This document shows positions 7,290 through 14,376 of a DNA stretch of 30,651 bases, in pieces. Origin of the DNA: Bacillota bacterium. GTDB taxonomy: Bacteria > Bacillota > Clostridia > Christensenellales > Aristaeellaceae. Numbering within the stretch: the stretch's first letter is position 1; every line of letters starts with the position of its first letter. The translations under genes and the position numbers were made by a program. Under the pieces are notes generated by a model that was not told the DNA's origin, made no database searches, and was given only the letters and a program-made list of their open reading frames with translations. Location of the stretch: positions 1 to 30,651 of the forward strand of contig JAEYRW010000202.1 in assembly GCA_023435435.1 (NCBI GenBank). Reading direction: 5' to 3'.

Positions 7290-7298
7290 TGCTATAAT
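7290..7298 (+). promoter_or_regulatory. Extended -10 promoter of the trx2-trxB operon
   Basis: TGC-TATAAT (7290-7298) without a clear -35, the same form as the trxA promoter. The weak -35 could mean an activator is needed; the divergent Crp-family regulator is an obvious candidate, although no TGTGA-type site is visible. Confidence 0.65.
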
Positions 7299-7323
7299 AT
7301 AGAAAAAGCGCGACGGAGGCAAC

Positions 7324-7656
7324 ATGGCCCTACAAAAAGTAACCGCCGGCAACATGGCCGAGATTGAGGCGGGCGGCCCCGCCCTCGTGGAGTTTTCGGC
7401 GAACTGGTGCGTCTATTGCAGGCGCATCGAACCCGCGCTCAAGCGGCTGTCCGATAAATATGCGGGCAAGGTGACCTTCGGTCAGGTGAACATCGACGAC
7501 GATCCGACGCTCGAGGAAAAGTTTGGCGTCGACACCGTGCCGTCCCTGTTTGCGTATGATACGTTGCGAGGCGCATGGTCGGAGCCGCTGGTGGCCCCCT
7601 CCTCCGAGGCGGAAATCGACGCCTTTCTGCGCGCGCATCTCGAGGTGAGTGTATGA
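7324..7656 (+). CDS. Thioredoxin-fold protein with CVYC active site
   Basis: A 110-residue thioredoxin-fold protein. The redox site is WCVYC (C29, C32) instead of WCGPC, and the cis-proline is P73 (TVPSL). The changed middle residues should alter redox potential or partner choice compared with the canonical thioredoxin at 6179. GGAGG precedes the ATG. Its stop codon overlaps the trxB start (ATGA), so the two are translationally coupled. It is presumably a dedicated substrate of that reductase. Confidence 0.9.
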   Translation: MALQKVTAGNMAEIEAGGPALVEFSANWCVYCRRIEPALKRLSDKYAGKVTFGQVNIDDDPTLEEKFGVDTVPSLFAYDTLRGAWSEPLVAPSSEAEIDAFLRAHLEVSV

Positions 7657-8579
7657 AAATTTATGATGTGATCATCGTCGGCGGCGGTCCCGCCGGCTAC
7701 TCCGCGGCGCTCTACTGCGCCCGCGCGGGACTCGAAACCCTGGTCGTCGAGAAGCTCTCGGCGGGCGGCCAGATGGCGACGACCGCCCTGGTCGACAACT
7801 ACCCCGGCTTCGACGAAGGCATCGACGGCTTCGTGCTCGCGGAGAAGATGGCCCGGGGCGCCACGCGCTTCGGCGCGGAAACCCAGTACGCCGAGGTGAC
7901 CGGCATCGACCTTACCGGCGCGCCCAAGAAGGTGGAAACCACCGACGGCACGCTCATGGCCAAGGCGGTCATCCTCGCCATGGGCGCGTCGCCCCGGGAA
8001 TTGGGCCTTGCGGGCGAGCGCGAGCTGCGCGGCCGCGGCGTCCATTACTGCGCCACCTGCGATGCCATGTTCTACAAGGGAAAGTCCGTCGCCGTCATCG
8101 GCGGCGGGAATACCGCCGTGGCGGACGCCCTCACCCTCTCGCGCATGAGCAGGAAGGTATACATCGTGCACCGGCGCGATCAGCTTCGGGCGACGAAAAA
8201 CTACCTCGAACCCCTCCACAAGGCGGGGAACATTGAGATCGTGTGGAACGCGCTCATCACGGGTTTTGAGAGAGCCGAGGACGGCAAGTTCGCGGGCATC
8301 ACCATTACCGACAAGGTGACGGGGGAAAAGACAAAGCTCAGCTGCGACGGCGTGTTCGTGGCCATCGGCCGCTCGCCGGATTCCTCGCTGGTAAAGGGTC
8401 AGGTGACCCTCGACGAGGGCGGCTACATCGTGGCCGACGAAACCACCAAGACCAACGTTCCCGGCGTGTTCGCCGTGGGCGACATCCGCACAAAGCCCCT
8501 CCGGCAGATCGTCACGGCGGCGGCGGACGGCGCGACCTCGTCGGTGTTCGCGGAAGAGTACATCAACGAGCTCAAGTAG
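7653..8579 (+). CDS. trxB: Thioredoxin reductase, NADPH-dependent flavoprotein
   Basis: A 308-residue low-molecular-weight thioredoxin reductase. It shows an N-terminal FAD-binding GGGPAGYSAA, the redox-active CATC (C133, C136), a second Rossmann motif GGGNTAVADA for NADPH, and the C-terminal FAD motif GVFAVGDI. It passes electrons from NADPH to the thioredoxins encoded at 7324 and probably 6179. The start overlaps the upstream thioredoxin stop and GAGGTG is five to six bases upstream. The length is normal. Confidence 0.94.
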   Translation: MKIYDVIIVGGGPAGYSAALYCARAGLETLVVEKLSAGGQMATTALVDNYPGFDEGIDGFVLAEKMARGATRFGAETQYAEVTGIDLTGAPKKVETTDGTLMAKAVILAMGASPRELGLAGERELRGRGVHYCATCDAMFYKGKSVAVIGGGNTAVADALTLSRMSRKVYIVHRRDQLRATKNYLEPLHKAGNIEIVWNALITGFERAEDGKFAGITITDKVTGEKTKLSCDGVFVAIGRSPDSSLVKGQVTLDEGGYIVADETTKTNVPGVFAVGDIRTKPLRQIVTAAADGATSSVFAEEYINELK

Positions 8580-8603
8580 CATTAGAACAGTTTGTTCAAA
8601 TGG

Positions 8604-8630
8604 GGCGCGGTGCCTTGATCGCGCCTTTTT
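8604..8630 (+). terminator. Intrinsic terminator after trxB
   Basis: GGCGCG (8604-8609) pairs with CGCGCC (8620-8625), followed by TTTTT. An outer pair ATTAGAA (8581-8587) with TTCTAAT (8629-8635) could form a longer stem. A possible degV promoter, TTGATC (8615-8620) and TATCAT (8638-8643) with a 17-bp spacer, overlaps the hairpin. Confidence 0.75.
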
Positions 8631-8690
8631 CTAATGTTATCATTTTGGGTACATTCCCGCGCGACGCGCGGACGCATGGGAGGATTCACA

Positions 8691-9512
8691 ATGGGACGGA
8701 TCGTCGTCGACAGCTGCTGCGACGTTACCGAGGAATTGAAGGAGAAATACAACATCGCCTCCGTGCCGCTCACCATCACGCTGGGCGACAGGCATATCGT
8801 GGACGACGACGCCCTCGATCTGGGGGCGCTTTTGCGCGAGATGCGGGCTTACACGGGGAAGGTCGGCTCGGCCGCGCCCGCGCCGGGTCAGTATGAGGAC
8901 GTGTTCCGGGAGGCGGGGGAGTGCTACGCGGTCACGCTTTCGTCCAATCTCTCGGGGTCCCATCAGTCCGCGCGCATCGGCGCGGAACTATCGGGCAACG
9001 GCGACGTGCACGTGTTTGATTCCAAGAGCGCGTCCGCGGGCGAGGTGCTTCTGGCGGTCCGCATCGGCGAGATGCTGCGCGCGGGCCTGCAAAGGGCCGC
9101 CATCGTCCCGGCCGTCGAGCGGCTCATCAAGCAGATGAAGACCTACTTCGTGCTCGAAAGTCTCGACAACCTCGTCAAAAATGGGCGGCTTCACAAGATC
9201 ACGGCAAAGCTGATCTCCGTCATCGGCATCCGGCCCATCATGGGCTCGGACGGCGACGGCAACATCGCCTTCTTCTCCCACGCGCGCGGCGAAAAGCAGA
9301 TCGTGGAAAAGCTGGCGAATACCGTGGAGGAAAGCGGCCGGGAGACAGAGGACGCCTGCATGGTCATCGCCCATTGCAACAATCCGCGCCTGGCGGAAAA
9401 GCTTCGGGACGTGATCCGCAGCCGCTACCGCTTCCGCGACATCCTCATCGTCCCCACCCGCGGCATCAGCACGCTGTACGCCAACGACAAGGGCATCATC
9501 ATCGCCTACTGA
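8691..9512 (+). CDS. DegV-family fatty-acid-binding protein
   Basis: A 273-residue DegV protein. The family binds a fatty acid and the Bacillota FakB members present it to the kinase FakA for phosphorylation. The start GRIVVDSCCDVTEEL, the core TLSSNLSGSHQSA and the C-terminal LIVPTRGISTLYA are typical. No fakA lies nearby, so whether this one works as FakB is unknown. The start at 8691 is preceded by GGGAGG; the open frame extends upstream without one. The stop overlaps the start of the GNAT gene (TGATG). Confidence 0.9.
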   Translation: MGRIVVDSCCDVTEELKEKYNIASVPLTITLGDRHIVDDDALDLGALLREMRAYTGKVGSAAPAPGQYEDVFREAGECYAVTLSSNLSGSHQSARIGAELSGNGDVHVFDSKSASAGEVLLAVRIGEMLRAGLQRAAIVPAVERLIKQMKTYFVLESLDNLVKNGRLHKITAKLISVIGIRPIMGSDGDGNIAFFSHARGEKQIVEKLANTVEESGRETEDACMVIAHCNNPRLAEKLRDVIRSRYRFRDILIVPTRGISTLYANDKGIIIAY

Positions 9513-10381
9513 TGAACATTGAGCCGTACCAACCGGACAGGGATCGGGAGGGCGTTCTCGCCATGCTGGCGGAGGCGCCCTTCTTTCGCGCGCAGTTTTT
9601 GGCGCGGGAGGCGCAGGGGGCAGACGCGGTCTTTGTGGCGCGCGTGGATGGCGTTCCCGCGGGTCTTGTCTCCTTCGCGGCGGGGAAATACCTTCGCACA
9701 CGGTTCACGGGATATGTGGCGCCCGCCTATCGGAGGCGGGGGATCGGCGGGTTGCTTTTGCGCGTCATGGACGGGCATTATCGGGAGAGCGGCTGGACGG
9801 AGCGCGCCGCCGTCCTCGTTCCCGGCGCGGAGGACGCCGCGCCGCGCCTGCTCGCCCGGCACGGCTTTTCGCGTTACTGCGCCCAGCACGTCATGGAACG
9901 GCGGGGCGGCCCCCTGCCGGAGGGCGCGTTTGAAATCCGGCCCTATGCGGACGCCGACTACCCCGCCTACGCGGAGATCATGGCGGACGCGTTCTGGAAT
10001 CTCCGGGAAGCGCTGCGCCTCGCGCCGAATTTCTACACGCCGCCCAATGCGGAGGAGCGCCGCGCCTTTGCCGGCCGCGCGGGCGACCGGTTCGTGCTGA
10101 CGGATGGCGGCACTGTGGTCGCGGCGGCAAGCGTGCGCGGAAACGAGCTTGCGACCCTCGCCGTGCGCCCGGATGTCCGGGGATACGGTTGCGGAACCGC
10201 CCTCGCGGCCCACGCGGTCAATGAAATTCTTTCGCGCGGCTGCGATGGGGCTACGCTCCATTGCGTGGATGGAAACCCCGCGTTCCGGCTGTACCAACGC
10301 CTCGGATTCGAGGACGTCGGCCTCGAATGCGAATACGCAAAATACTACCGCCCGGAGAGCAGACCCCGGGAAAAACCATAA
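9512..10381 (+). CDS. Tandem-domain GNAT acetyltransferase
   Basis: A 289-residue protein with two GNAT folds. The N-terminal half has the acetyl-CoA loop motif YRRRGIGGLL (about residues 72-81). The C-terminal half ends with a second, weaker one, VRGYGCGTALAAH, followed by the usual NPAFRLYQRLGF. Such double GNATs commonly keep one active and one degenerate domain. The acceptor, a small amine or antibiotic-like compound, cannot be told. Its ATG overlaps the degV stop and there is no strong ribosome-binding site, so translation is probably coupled. Confidence 0.85.
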   Translation: MNIEPYQPDRDREGVLAMLAEAPFFRAQFLAREAQGADAVFVARVDGVPAGLVSFAAGKYLRTRFTGYVAPAYRRRGIGGLLLRVMDGHYRESGWTERAAVLVPGAEDAAPRLLARHGFSRYCAQHVMERRGGPLPEGAFEIRPYADADYPAYAEIMADAFWNLREALRLAPNFYTPPNAEERRAFAGRAGDRFVLTDGGTVVAAASVRGNELATLAVRPDVRGYGCGTALAAHAVNEILSRGCDGATLHCVDGNPAFRLYQRLGFEDVGLECEYAKYYRPESRPREKP

Positions 10382-10408
10382 AAAAGCGGGGTCGCCCCCG
10401 CCCTTTTA
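10380..10408. terminator. Bidirectional terminator between GNAT and suf genes
   Basis: GCGGGG (10386-10391) pairs with CCCCGC (10396-10401). The plus strand has TTTT after it and the minus strand has a run of T (AAAAAA on the plus strand before it). It serves both convergent transcripts. Confidence 0.8.
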
Positions 10409-10446
10409 TTTTCACCTTGGAACCGAATCCGCTTCCGCGTCGATCC

Positions 10447-11367
10447 TCACCGCAGGAACCCCTCGAGAATCTTCTCCTCGGCTTCCTCCTCGGTGAGCCC
10501 CAGCGTCATGAGCTTCTGAATCTGCTCGCCCGCGATCTTTCCGATGGCCGCTTCGTGGATGAGCCGCGCGTCGGGGGAATCCGCGATGAGCGCCGGGATG
10601 GACTGAATGCGTGCGTCATCCATGAGGATGGAGTCGCACTGCACGTGCCCGAAGCATGAGTCCTCGCCCGTCATGCGCGGATAGAAAAGCTGCTTCGACT
10701 GGTCCCGGGCCACCGAGCGGGAGACGATGCGGCCCGTGGCCTCCCTGCCCGCGAGAATCACGTCCATTTCGGACTCCGCCACCTGGTGTCCGTGGGTCAT
10801 GAGCTTTTCGTTGACGATGGCCTCCGCCCCCGCGGCCGCCACAATTTTGGTGTAGCGCTTGGTGGAATCGACCCCCCGGATCTGTGTGGTGTCCATCTGG
10901 ATGGACGCGTTTTCCGCCAGATACGCCTCGGTCACGGGGTTCATGACGCGCCTGCCGTTCCCGTCGCCCTCGCCGTAGTGCTTTTCGATGTAGCGCACCT
11001 TGGAGTTTTTGCCCACGTGGAATGTGTGCACGCCGTCGTGCTCGGTATCGCCCTCGCCCGGGTTGTGGATGCCGCAGCCCGCAACGATGGTCACGTCGCA
11101 ATTTTCGCCGATGAAAAAGTCGTTGTACACGGTCTCGGAATAGCCCGTCTCGGTGAGGAGCACCGGGATGTGCACGGACTCGTTCCGGGTGCCGTCCTTG
11201 ATGGTGATGTCGATGCCCGGTTTGTCGGCCTTGGTCTCGATGACGATGTTGGCCGTATTGTTCCGCCCGTCGAGCTTCCCGTTTTTCCGGATGTTGTACG
11301 CGCCCTGGGGCACGGACTCGATCTCCGCAATTTCGCGGAGCAGCGTTTCGTCAATCTGGGTTCTCAT
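10447..11367 (-). CDS. Short SufB/SufD-family Fe-S scaffold protein (SmsB-like)
   Basis: A 306-residue beta-helix scaffold protein, shorter than the usual 400-500 residue SufB and SufD. C244 in HVQCDSILMD and H271-E272 in IHEAAIGKI match residues known to be important in E. coli SufB for cluster assembly. Together with SufC it would form the iron-sulfur scaffold. No SufS, SufU, SufE or second scaffold gene lies nearby. This agrees with the minimal two-component SufBC-like systems described in archaea and anaerobic bacteria. GGGAGG precedes the ATG at 11367; the reading frame extends upstream over sufC but that part is a shadow. The start overlaps the sufC stop by four bases. Confidence 0.88.
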   Translation of the reverse strand: MRTQIDETLLREIAEIESVPQGAYNIRKNGKLDGRNNTANIVIETKADKPGIDITIKDGTRNESVHIPVLLTETGYSETVYNDFFIGENCDVTIVAGCGIHNPGEGDTEHDGVHTFHVGKNSKVRYIEKHYGEGDGNGRRVMNPVTEAYLAENASIQMDTTQIRGVDSTKRYTKIVAAAGAEAIVNEKLMTHGHQVAESEMDVILAGREATGRIVSRSVARDQSKQLFYPRMTGEDSCFGHVQCDSILMDDARIQSIPALIADSPDARLIHEAAIGKIAGEQIQKLMTLGLTEEEAEEKILEGFLR

Positions 11368-12098
11368 GCGCGCGCCTCCCTCGGCTGAAATCTGCACACG
11401 GGTTCGGTGTCCGCGAGGATCGTGGGCAGAATTTCGTCCTTCGGCCCCCGCTTCTCCACCGCGCCGCCGGAGAGCACCACGATCTCGTCCGCGAGATCGA
11501 TGATCCGCTCCTGGTGGGAAATGACGATGATGGTCGACTCCCGCTTTTTGTGGAGCGCCCGGAACGTCTCCGTGAGCTTGGAAAACGACCAGAGGTCGAT
11601 GCCCGCCTCCGGCTCGTCGAAGATCATGAGCGGGCTCTTGCGCGCGAGAATGGTGGCGATTTCGATGCGCTTCACTTCGCCGCCCGAAAGCGAGGTGTCC
11701 ACCTCGCGGTCCACGTAATCCGCCGCGCACAGCCCTACCTTGTTGAGATACTGGCAGCAGTCGAGGTCCGGCATGTGGGGGTCCCCGGACGCAAAGCAGA
11801 TGAGGTCCTTGACGCGCAGCCCCTTGAACCGCGGCGGCTGCTGGAAGCCGTAACTCATGCCCAGCTGCGCCCGCTGGGTGACGCTCATGTGCGTGACGTC
11901 CTGCCCGTTGTAGAGAATCTGCCCGCTCGTGGGCTCGATGAGGCCCATAATCGCCCGGGCGAGGGTGGTTTTGCCGCCGCCGTTGGGCCCCGTCACCACC
12001 AGAAACGTCCCGTCTTCCACGGCGAGGCTTACCTCGTGCAGGATGTCGGCCTGCCCGCCGTCCTTGGCCCGGAACGTGAGATTTTTGATTTCAAGCAT
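11364..12098 (-). CDS. sufC: SufC-family ABC ATPase for Fe-S cluster assembly
   Basis: A 244-residue soluble ABC ATPase. It shows Walker A GPNGGGKT (37-44), Q-loop GFQQPP (84-89), signature LSGGE (137-141), Walker B MIFDEPEAGID (158-168) and the H-loop ISHQE. QQPP and DEPEAGID mark it as SufC rather than a transporter ATPase, and no permease is nearby. The start at 12098 is chosen for the GGAGAGG ahead of it; upstream ATGs coincide with the -10 box. Its ATPase cycle is thought to reshape the SufB partner encoded next. Confidence 0.9.
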   Translation of the reverse strand: MLEIKNLTFRAKDGGQADILHEVSLAVEDGTFLVVTGPNGGGKTTLARAIMGLIEPTSGQILYNGQDVTHMSVTQRAQLGMSYGFQQPPRFKGLRVKDLICFASGDPHMPDLDCCQYLNKVGLCAADYVDREVDTSLSGGEVKRIEIATILARKSPLMIFDEPEAGIDLWSFSKLTETFRALHKKRESTIIVISHQERIIDLADEIVVLSGGAVEKRGPKDEILPTILADTEPVCRFQPREARA

Positions 12099-12138
12099 AT
12101 TGATCGCCTCTCCGCCGTCGTCGTTTGTGTCTGACATC

Positions 12139-12144
12139 ATTATA
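12139..12144 (-). promoter_or_regulatory. -10 element of the suf operon
   Basis: A perfect TATAAT on the minus strand (12144-12139), about 40 bases before sufC. The best upstream -35-like hexamer, TTGCTT, is 20 bp away, so the promoter is weak or activator-dependent. Confidence 0.55.
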
Positions 12145-12201
12145 AACCGCGCATGTAAAATGCGAAGCAATTCCTATTGATTTTGTCTGATTTATCGCGC
12201 C

Positions 12202-12230
12202 TTGACAGGGCCGCCCGGTTCCGGTACACT
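12202..12230 (+). promoter_or_regulatory. Promoter of the GH127-type gene
   Basis: TTGACA (12202-12207), 17-bp spacer, TACACT (12225-12230). Confidence 0.75.
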
Positions 12231-12266
12231 CAAGGGAACAGATAAACGGAAGGGATTGGTGGACGG

Positions 12267-14141
12267 ATGAATCACGCGCTGGATCCTCTGCCGCTGGGGA
12301 GCTGGAGATTCCGGGATTGGGTGGGTGCGCGCATCGACGCGGTGTCCAGCGCGCGCCTCGTCCCCCAATCTGCCTGGGACGCCCTCTATCCCCAGACGGA
12401 AGCGGCTTTTTCCCTGCGGGAGGATGATGTTGCGCGGCCCGGCGTGGGCCAGTGGCGGGGCGAGTTCTGGGGGAAATACATGCTCTGTGCCATCGCCGCG
12501 TGCCGCTACTACGGCGACGGGGCGCTCAAGGGGCGAATCGCCGCCGCCGTGGGCGGTCTTCTTAAAACCCAGGACGAAAGCGGCTACATCGGCACGTACC
12601 GGGACTCCGGCTTTCTTTTTGGAAACAACTGGAATATCTGGTGCCGGAAGTACACCCTGTGGGCTCTGGTCGAGGCGTGGGAACTGCTGGGGGACGATGA
12701 GATTCTGCGCGCCACGGAACGCTTCTGCGACCACCTGATTTCCGAGGCCGGCCCGGACGGCGTTCCCATCGCCCAAACGGGAAATTTCCGCGGCATGCCG
12801 TCCTCGTCCATTCTGCTCCCCATCGTGCGGCTTTACGGGGTTACGGGCAAGCAAAGATACCTCGAATTCGCGGAATTCATCGTCTCGGGTTGGGGCCCGG
12901 AGGGTATTCTGGAAAAAGGTCTCGCGGATGAGCCGGTGCATGAATGGGCCGAAAACCCCTTCGATTGGGCCAAGGGCTATGAGCTGATCTCGTGCGCGGA
13001 GGGTCTTCTGGCGCTTTTCGACGCGACGGGGAAGGCGGCGTATTTCCAGGCTGTGGAAAACATCCACAAAAATCTCGTCGGGTGGGAGCGCACCGGCGTG
13101 GGCAGCGTCAGCTTCGACGACAAGCTCATCGGCTCGCGTTCCTTCATCAATGCGCTGTCCGAAATCTGCGACGCCGTATACTGGAACCGGCTCTCCCACG
13201 CGCTCCTTTTGCGCACGGGCGAGGCCAAATATCTCGATGAGATCGAGCGGACGCTGTACAACAGCCTTCTGTGTGCCTCGTCCCCGGACGGAAGCTGGGG
13301 CCTGCGCCGCCTGCGCACCTCCCACGAGCACATTCCCGCCCACACGCACTTTCTGCGCGGCCACCAGTGCTGCGTGGACAATCTGCCGCGCGGGCTGTTC
13401 CAGGCTGTGGAATCGGCGGCGTTTGCCAAGGGGAATGACATTTTTATCGGTCTGTACGAGCAGGCCGACGGCGGGGTGGAAACGAAAAACGGCAGGATTT
13501 CCATCCGTGTGCGGGGCGATTTGCCCGGCGACGGAAAAATCGCGGTCACACTGGGTATGCCCGCATCCGCGCGCTTCGCCGTCCATCTGCGGATTCCCGC
13601 GTGGAGCGGAAAAAGCGCGGTGCGCGTCAACGGCGAAGAGGCGCTGGAAGCCGCGTCCGGCTGGTTCCGGCTCGAAAGGGTCTGGAAGGACGGGGACGTT
13701 CTCCGCCTCGATTTGCATCCCGATCTGCGCGTGGAGTTTTTCGACGACACCCGCTTTCCCCCCGACCATCCCCTGGTGCGCCTCCACGAACAAAGGTGGG
13801 CGAAATTGGGCAGGATCGGGGAGGAGGGGACGGCCACGGGCCAGATTGTCCACGTCACGGAAGCGGATCTCCTCCCCCACGCGCGGGCCGCCATGTTCTT
13901 CAAGGGCCCTGTGGCGCTTTCCCGGGACGCGCGGCTGGGGGACGGGGACATCTTCGAAAGGCTGGGGGAGATCGATTCCGGTGACATCGGCACACTCGAG
14001 GAAATCGACCCGCCAACCGGTATCCGCCTGGCGTACGGGCTGACGTTAAAGAGCGGCGGGAAAATCAGGCTGTGCGACTTCGCCTCGGCGGGGAACACCT
14101 GGACGATGGATTCCAGATTCGGTACCTGGCAGCTTCTGTAA
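12267..14141 (+). CDS. GH127-type glycoside hydrolase (beta-L-arabinofuranosidase-like, DUF1680)
   Basis: A 624-residue protein with an (alpha/alpha)6-barrel catalytic domain and a C-terminal beta-sandwich. The family's zinc and catalytic residues are visible: SEIC (E299, C301) and HQCC (C368, C369). In the characterised enzyme HypBA1 the Glu, the Cys and the Cys-Cys pair bind Zn, and the first Cys of the pair is the nucleophile. No signal peptide is present, so it acts in the cytoplasm on imported oligosaccharides or glycosides. It has its own promoter and terminator and no sugar transporter beside it. Exact sugar specificity is open; GH146 is a related possibility. Confidence 0.88.
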   Translation: MNHALDPLPLGSWRFRDWVGARIDAVSSARLVPQSAWDALYPQTEAAFSLREDDVARPGVGQWRGEFWGKYMLCAIAACRYYGDGALKGRIAAAVGGLLKTQDESGYIGTYRDSGFLFGNNWNIWCRKYTLWALVEAWELLGDDEILRATERFCDHLISEAGPDGVPIAQTGNFRGMPSSSILLPIVRLYGVTGKQRYLEFAEFIVSGWGPEGILEKGLADEPVHEWAENPFDWAKGYELISCAEGLLALFDATGKAAYFQAVENIHKNLVGWERTGVGSVSFDDKLIGSRSFINALSEICDAVYWNRLSHALLLRTGEAKYLDEIERTLYNSLLCASSPDGSWGLRRLRTSHEHIPAHTHFLRGHQCCVDNLPRGLFQAVESAAFAKGNDIFIGLYEQADGGVETKNGRISIRVRGDLPGDGKIAVTLGMPASARFAVHLRIPAWSGKSAVRVNGEEALEAASGWFRLERVWKDGDVLRLDLHPDLRVEFFDDTRFPPDHPLVRLHEQRWAKLGRIGEEGTATGQIVHVTEADLLPHARAAMFFKGPVALSRDARLGDGDIFERLGEIDSGDIGTLEEIDPPTGIRLAYGLTLKSGGKIRLCDFASAGNTWTMDSRFGTWQLL

Positions 14142-14172
14142 AAAAAGGGGGACGCGCAACGCGTCCCCCCTT
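14140..14172. terminator. Bidirectional terminator between GH127 and copA
   Basis: GGGGGACGCG (14147-14156) pairs perfectly with CGCGTCCCCC (14160-14169). On the minus strand it is followed by seven T, serving the copper operon. The plus side has only CTTT. Confidence 0.85.
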
Positions 14173-14175
14173 TGC

Positions 14176-14376
14176 TCATACCGGCGTGTAGCCCGCCTCC
14201 GTCACGGCGTCCTTCAGCGCCTTGTCGCCCACGTCCCTGGTCATGGTGACGGTGGCGTTCTTGTTCTCGAGGCTCACCTCCGCGCTTTCCACGCCGTCCA
14301 CCGCCTCCAGTGCCTTTTTCACGTGCATCTGGCAATGGGCACACATCATGCCCTCGACACCGATTACCTTTTTCAT
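14176..14376 (-). CDS. copZ: Possible internally initiated CopZ copper chaperone
   Basis: The ATG at 14376 lies inside copA, in frame, ten bases after AAAGGA (14392-14387 on the minus strand). It would give a 66-residue protein identical in layout to free CopZ (MxCxxC at residues 10-15, C12 and C15). One base removed from the adjacent A6 run (14379-14384) would end CopA at a TGA overlapping this ATG. The region may therefore produce a fused pump, a free chaperone, or both. Initiation here is inferred. Confidence 0.45.
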   Translation of the reverse strand: MKKVIGVEGMMCAHCQMHVKKALEAVDGVESAEVSLENKNATVTMTRDVGDKALKDAVTEAGYTPV

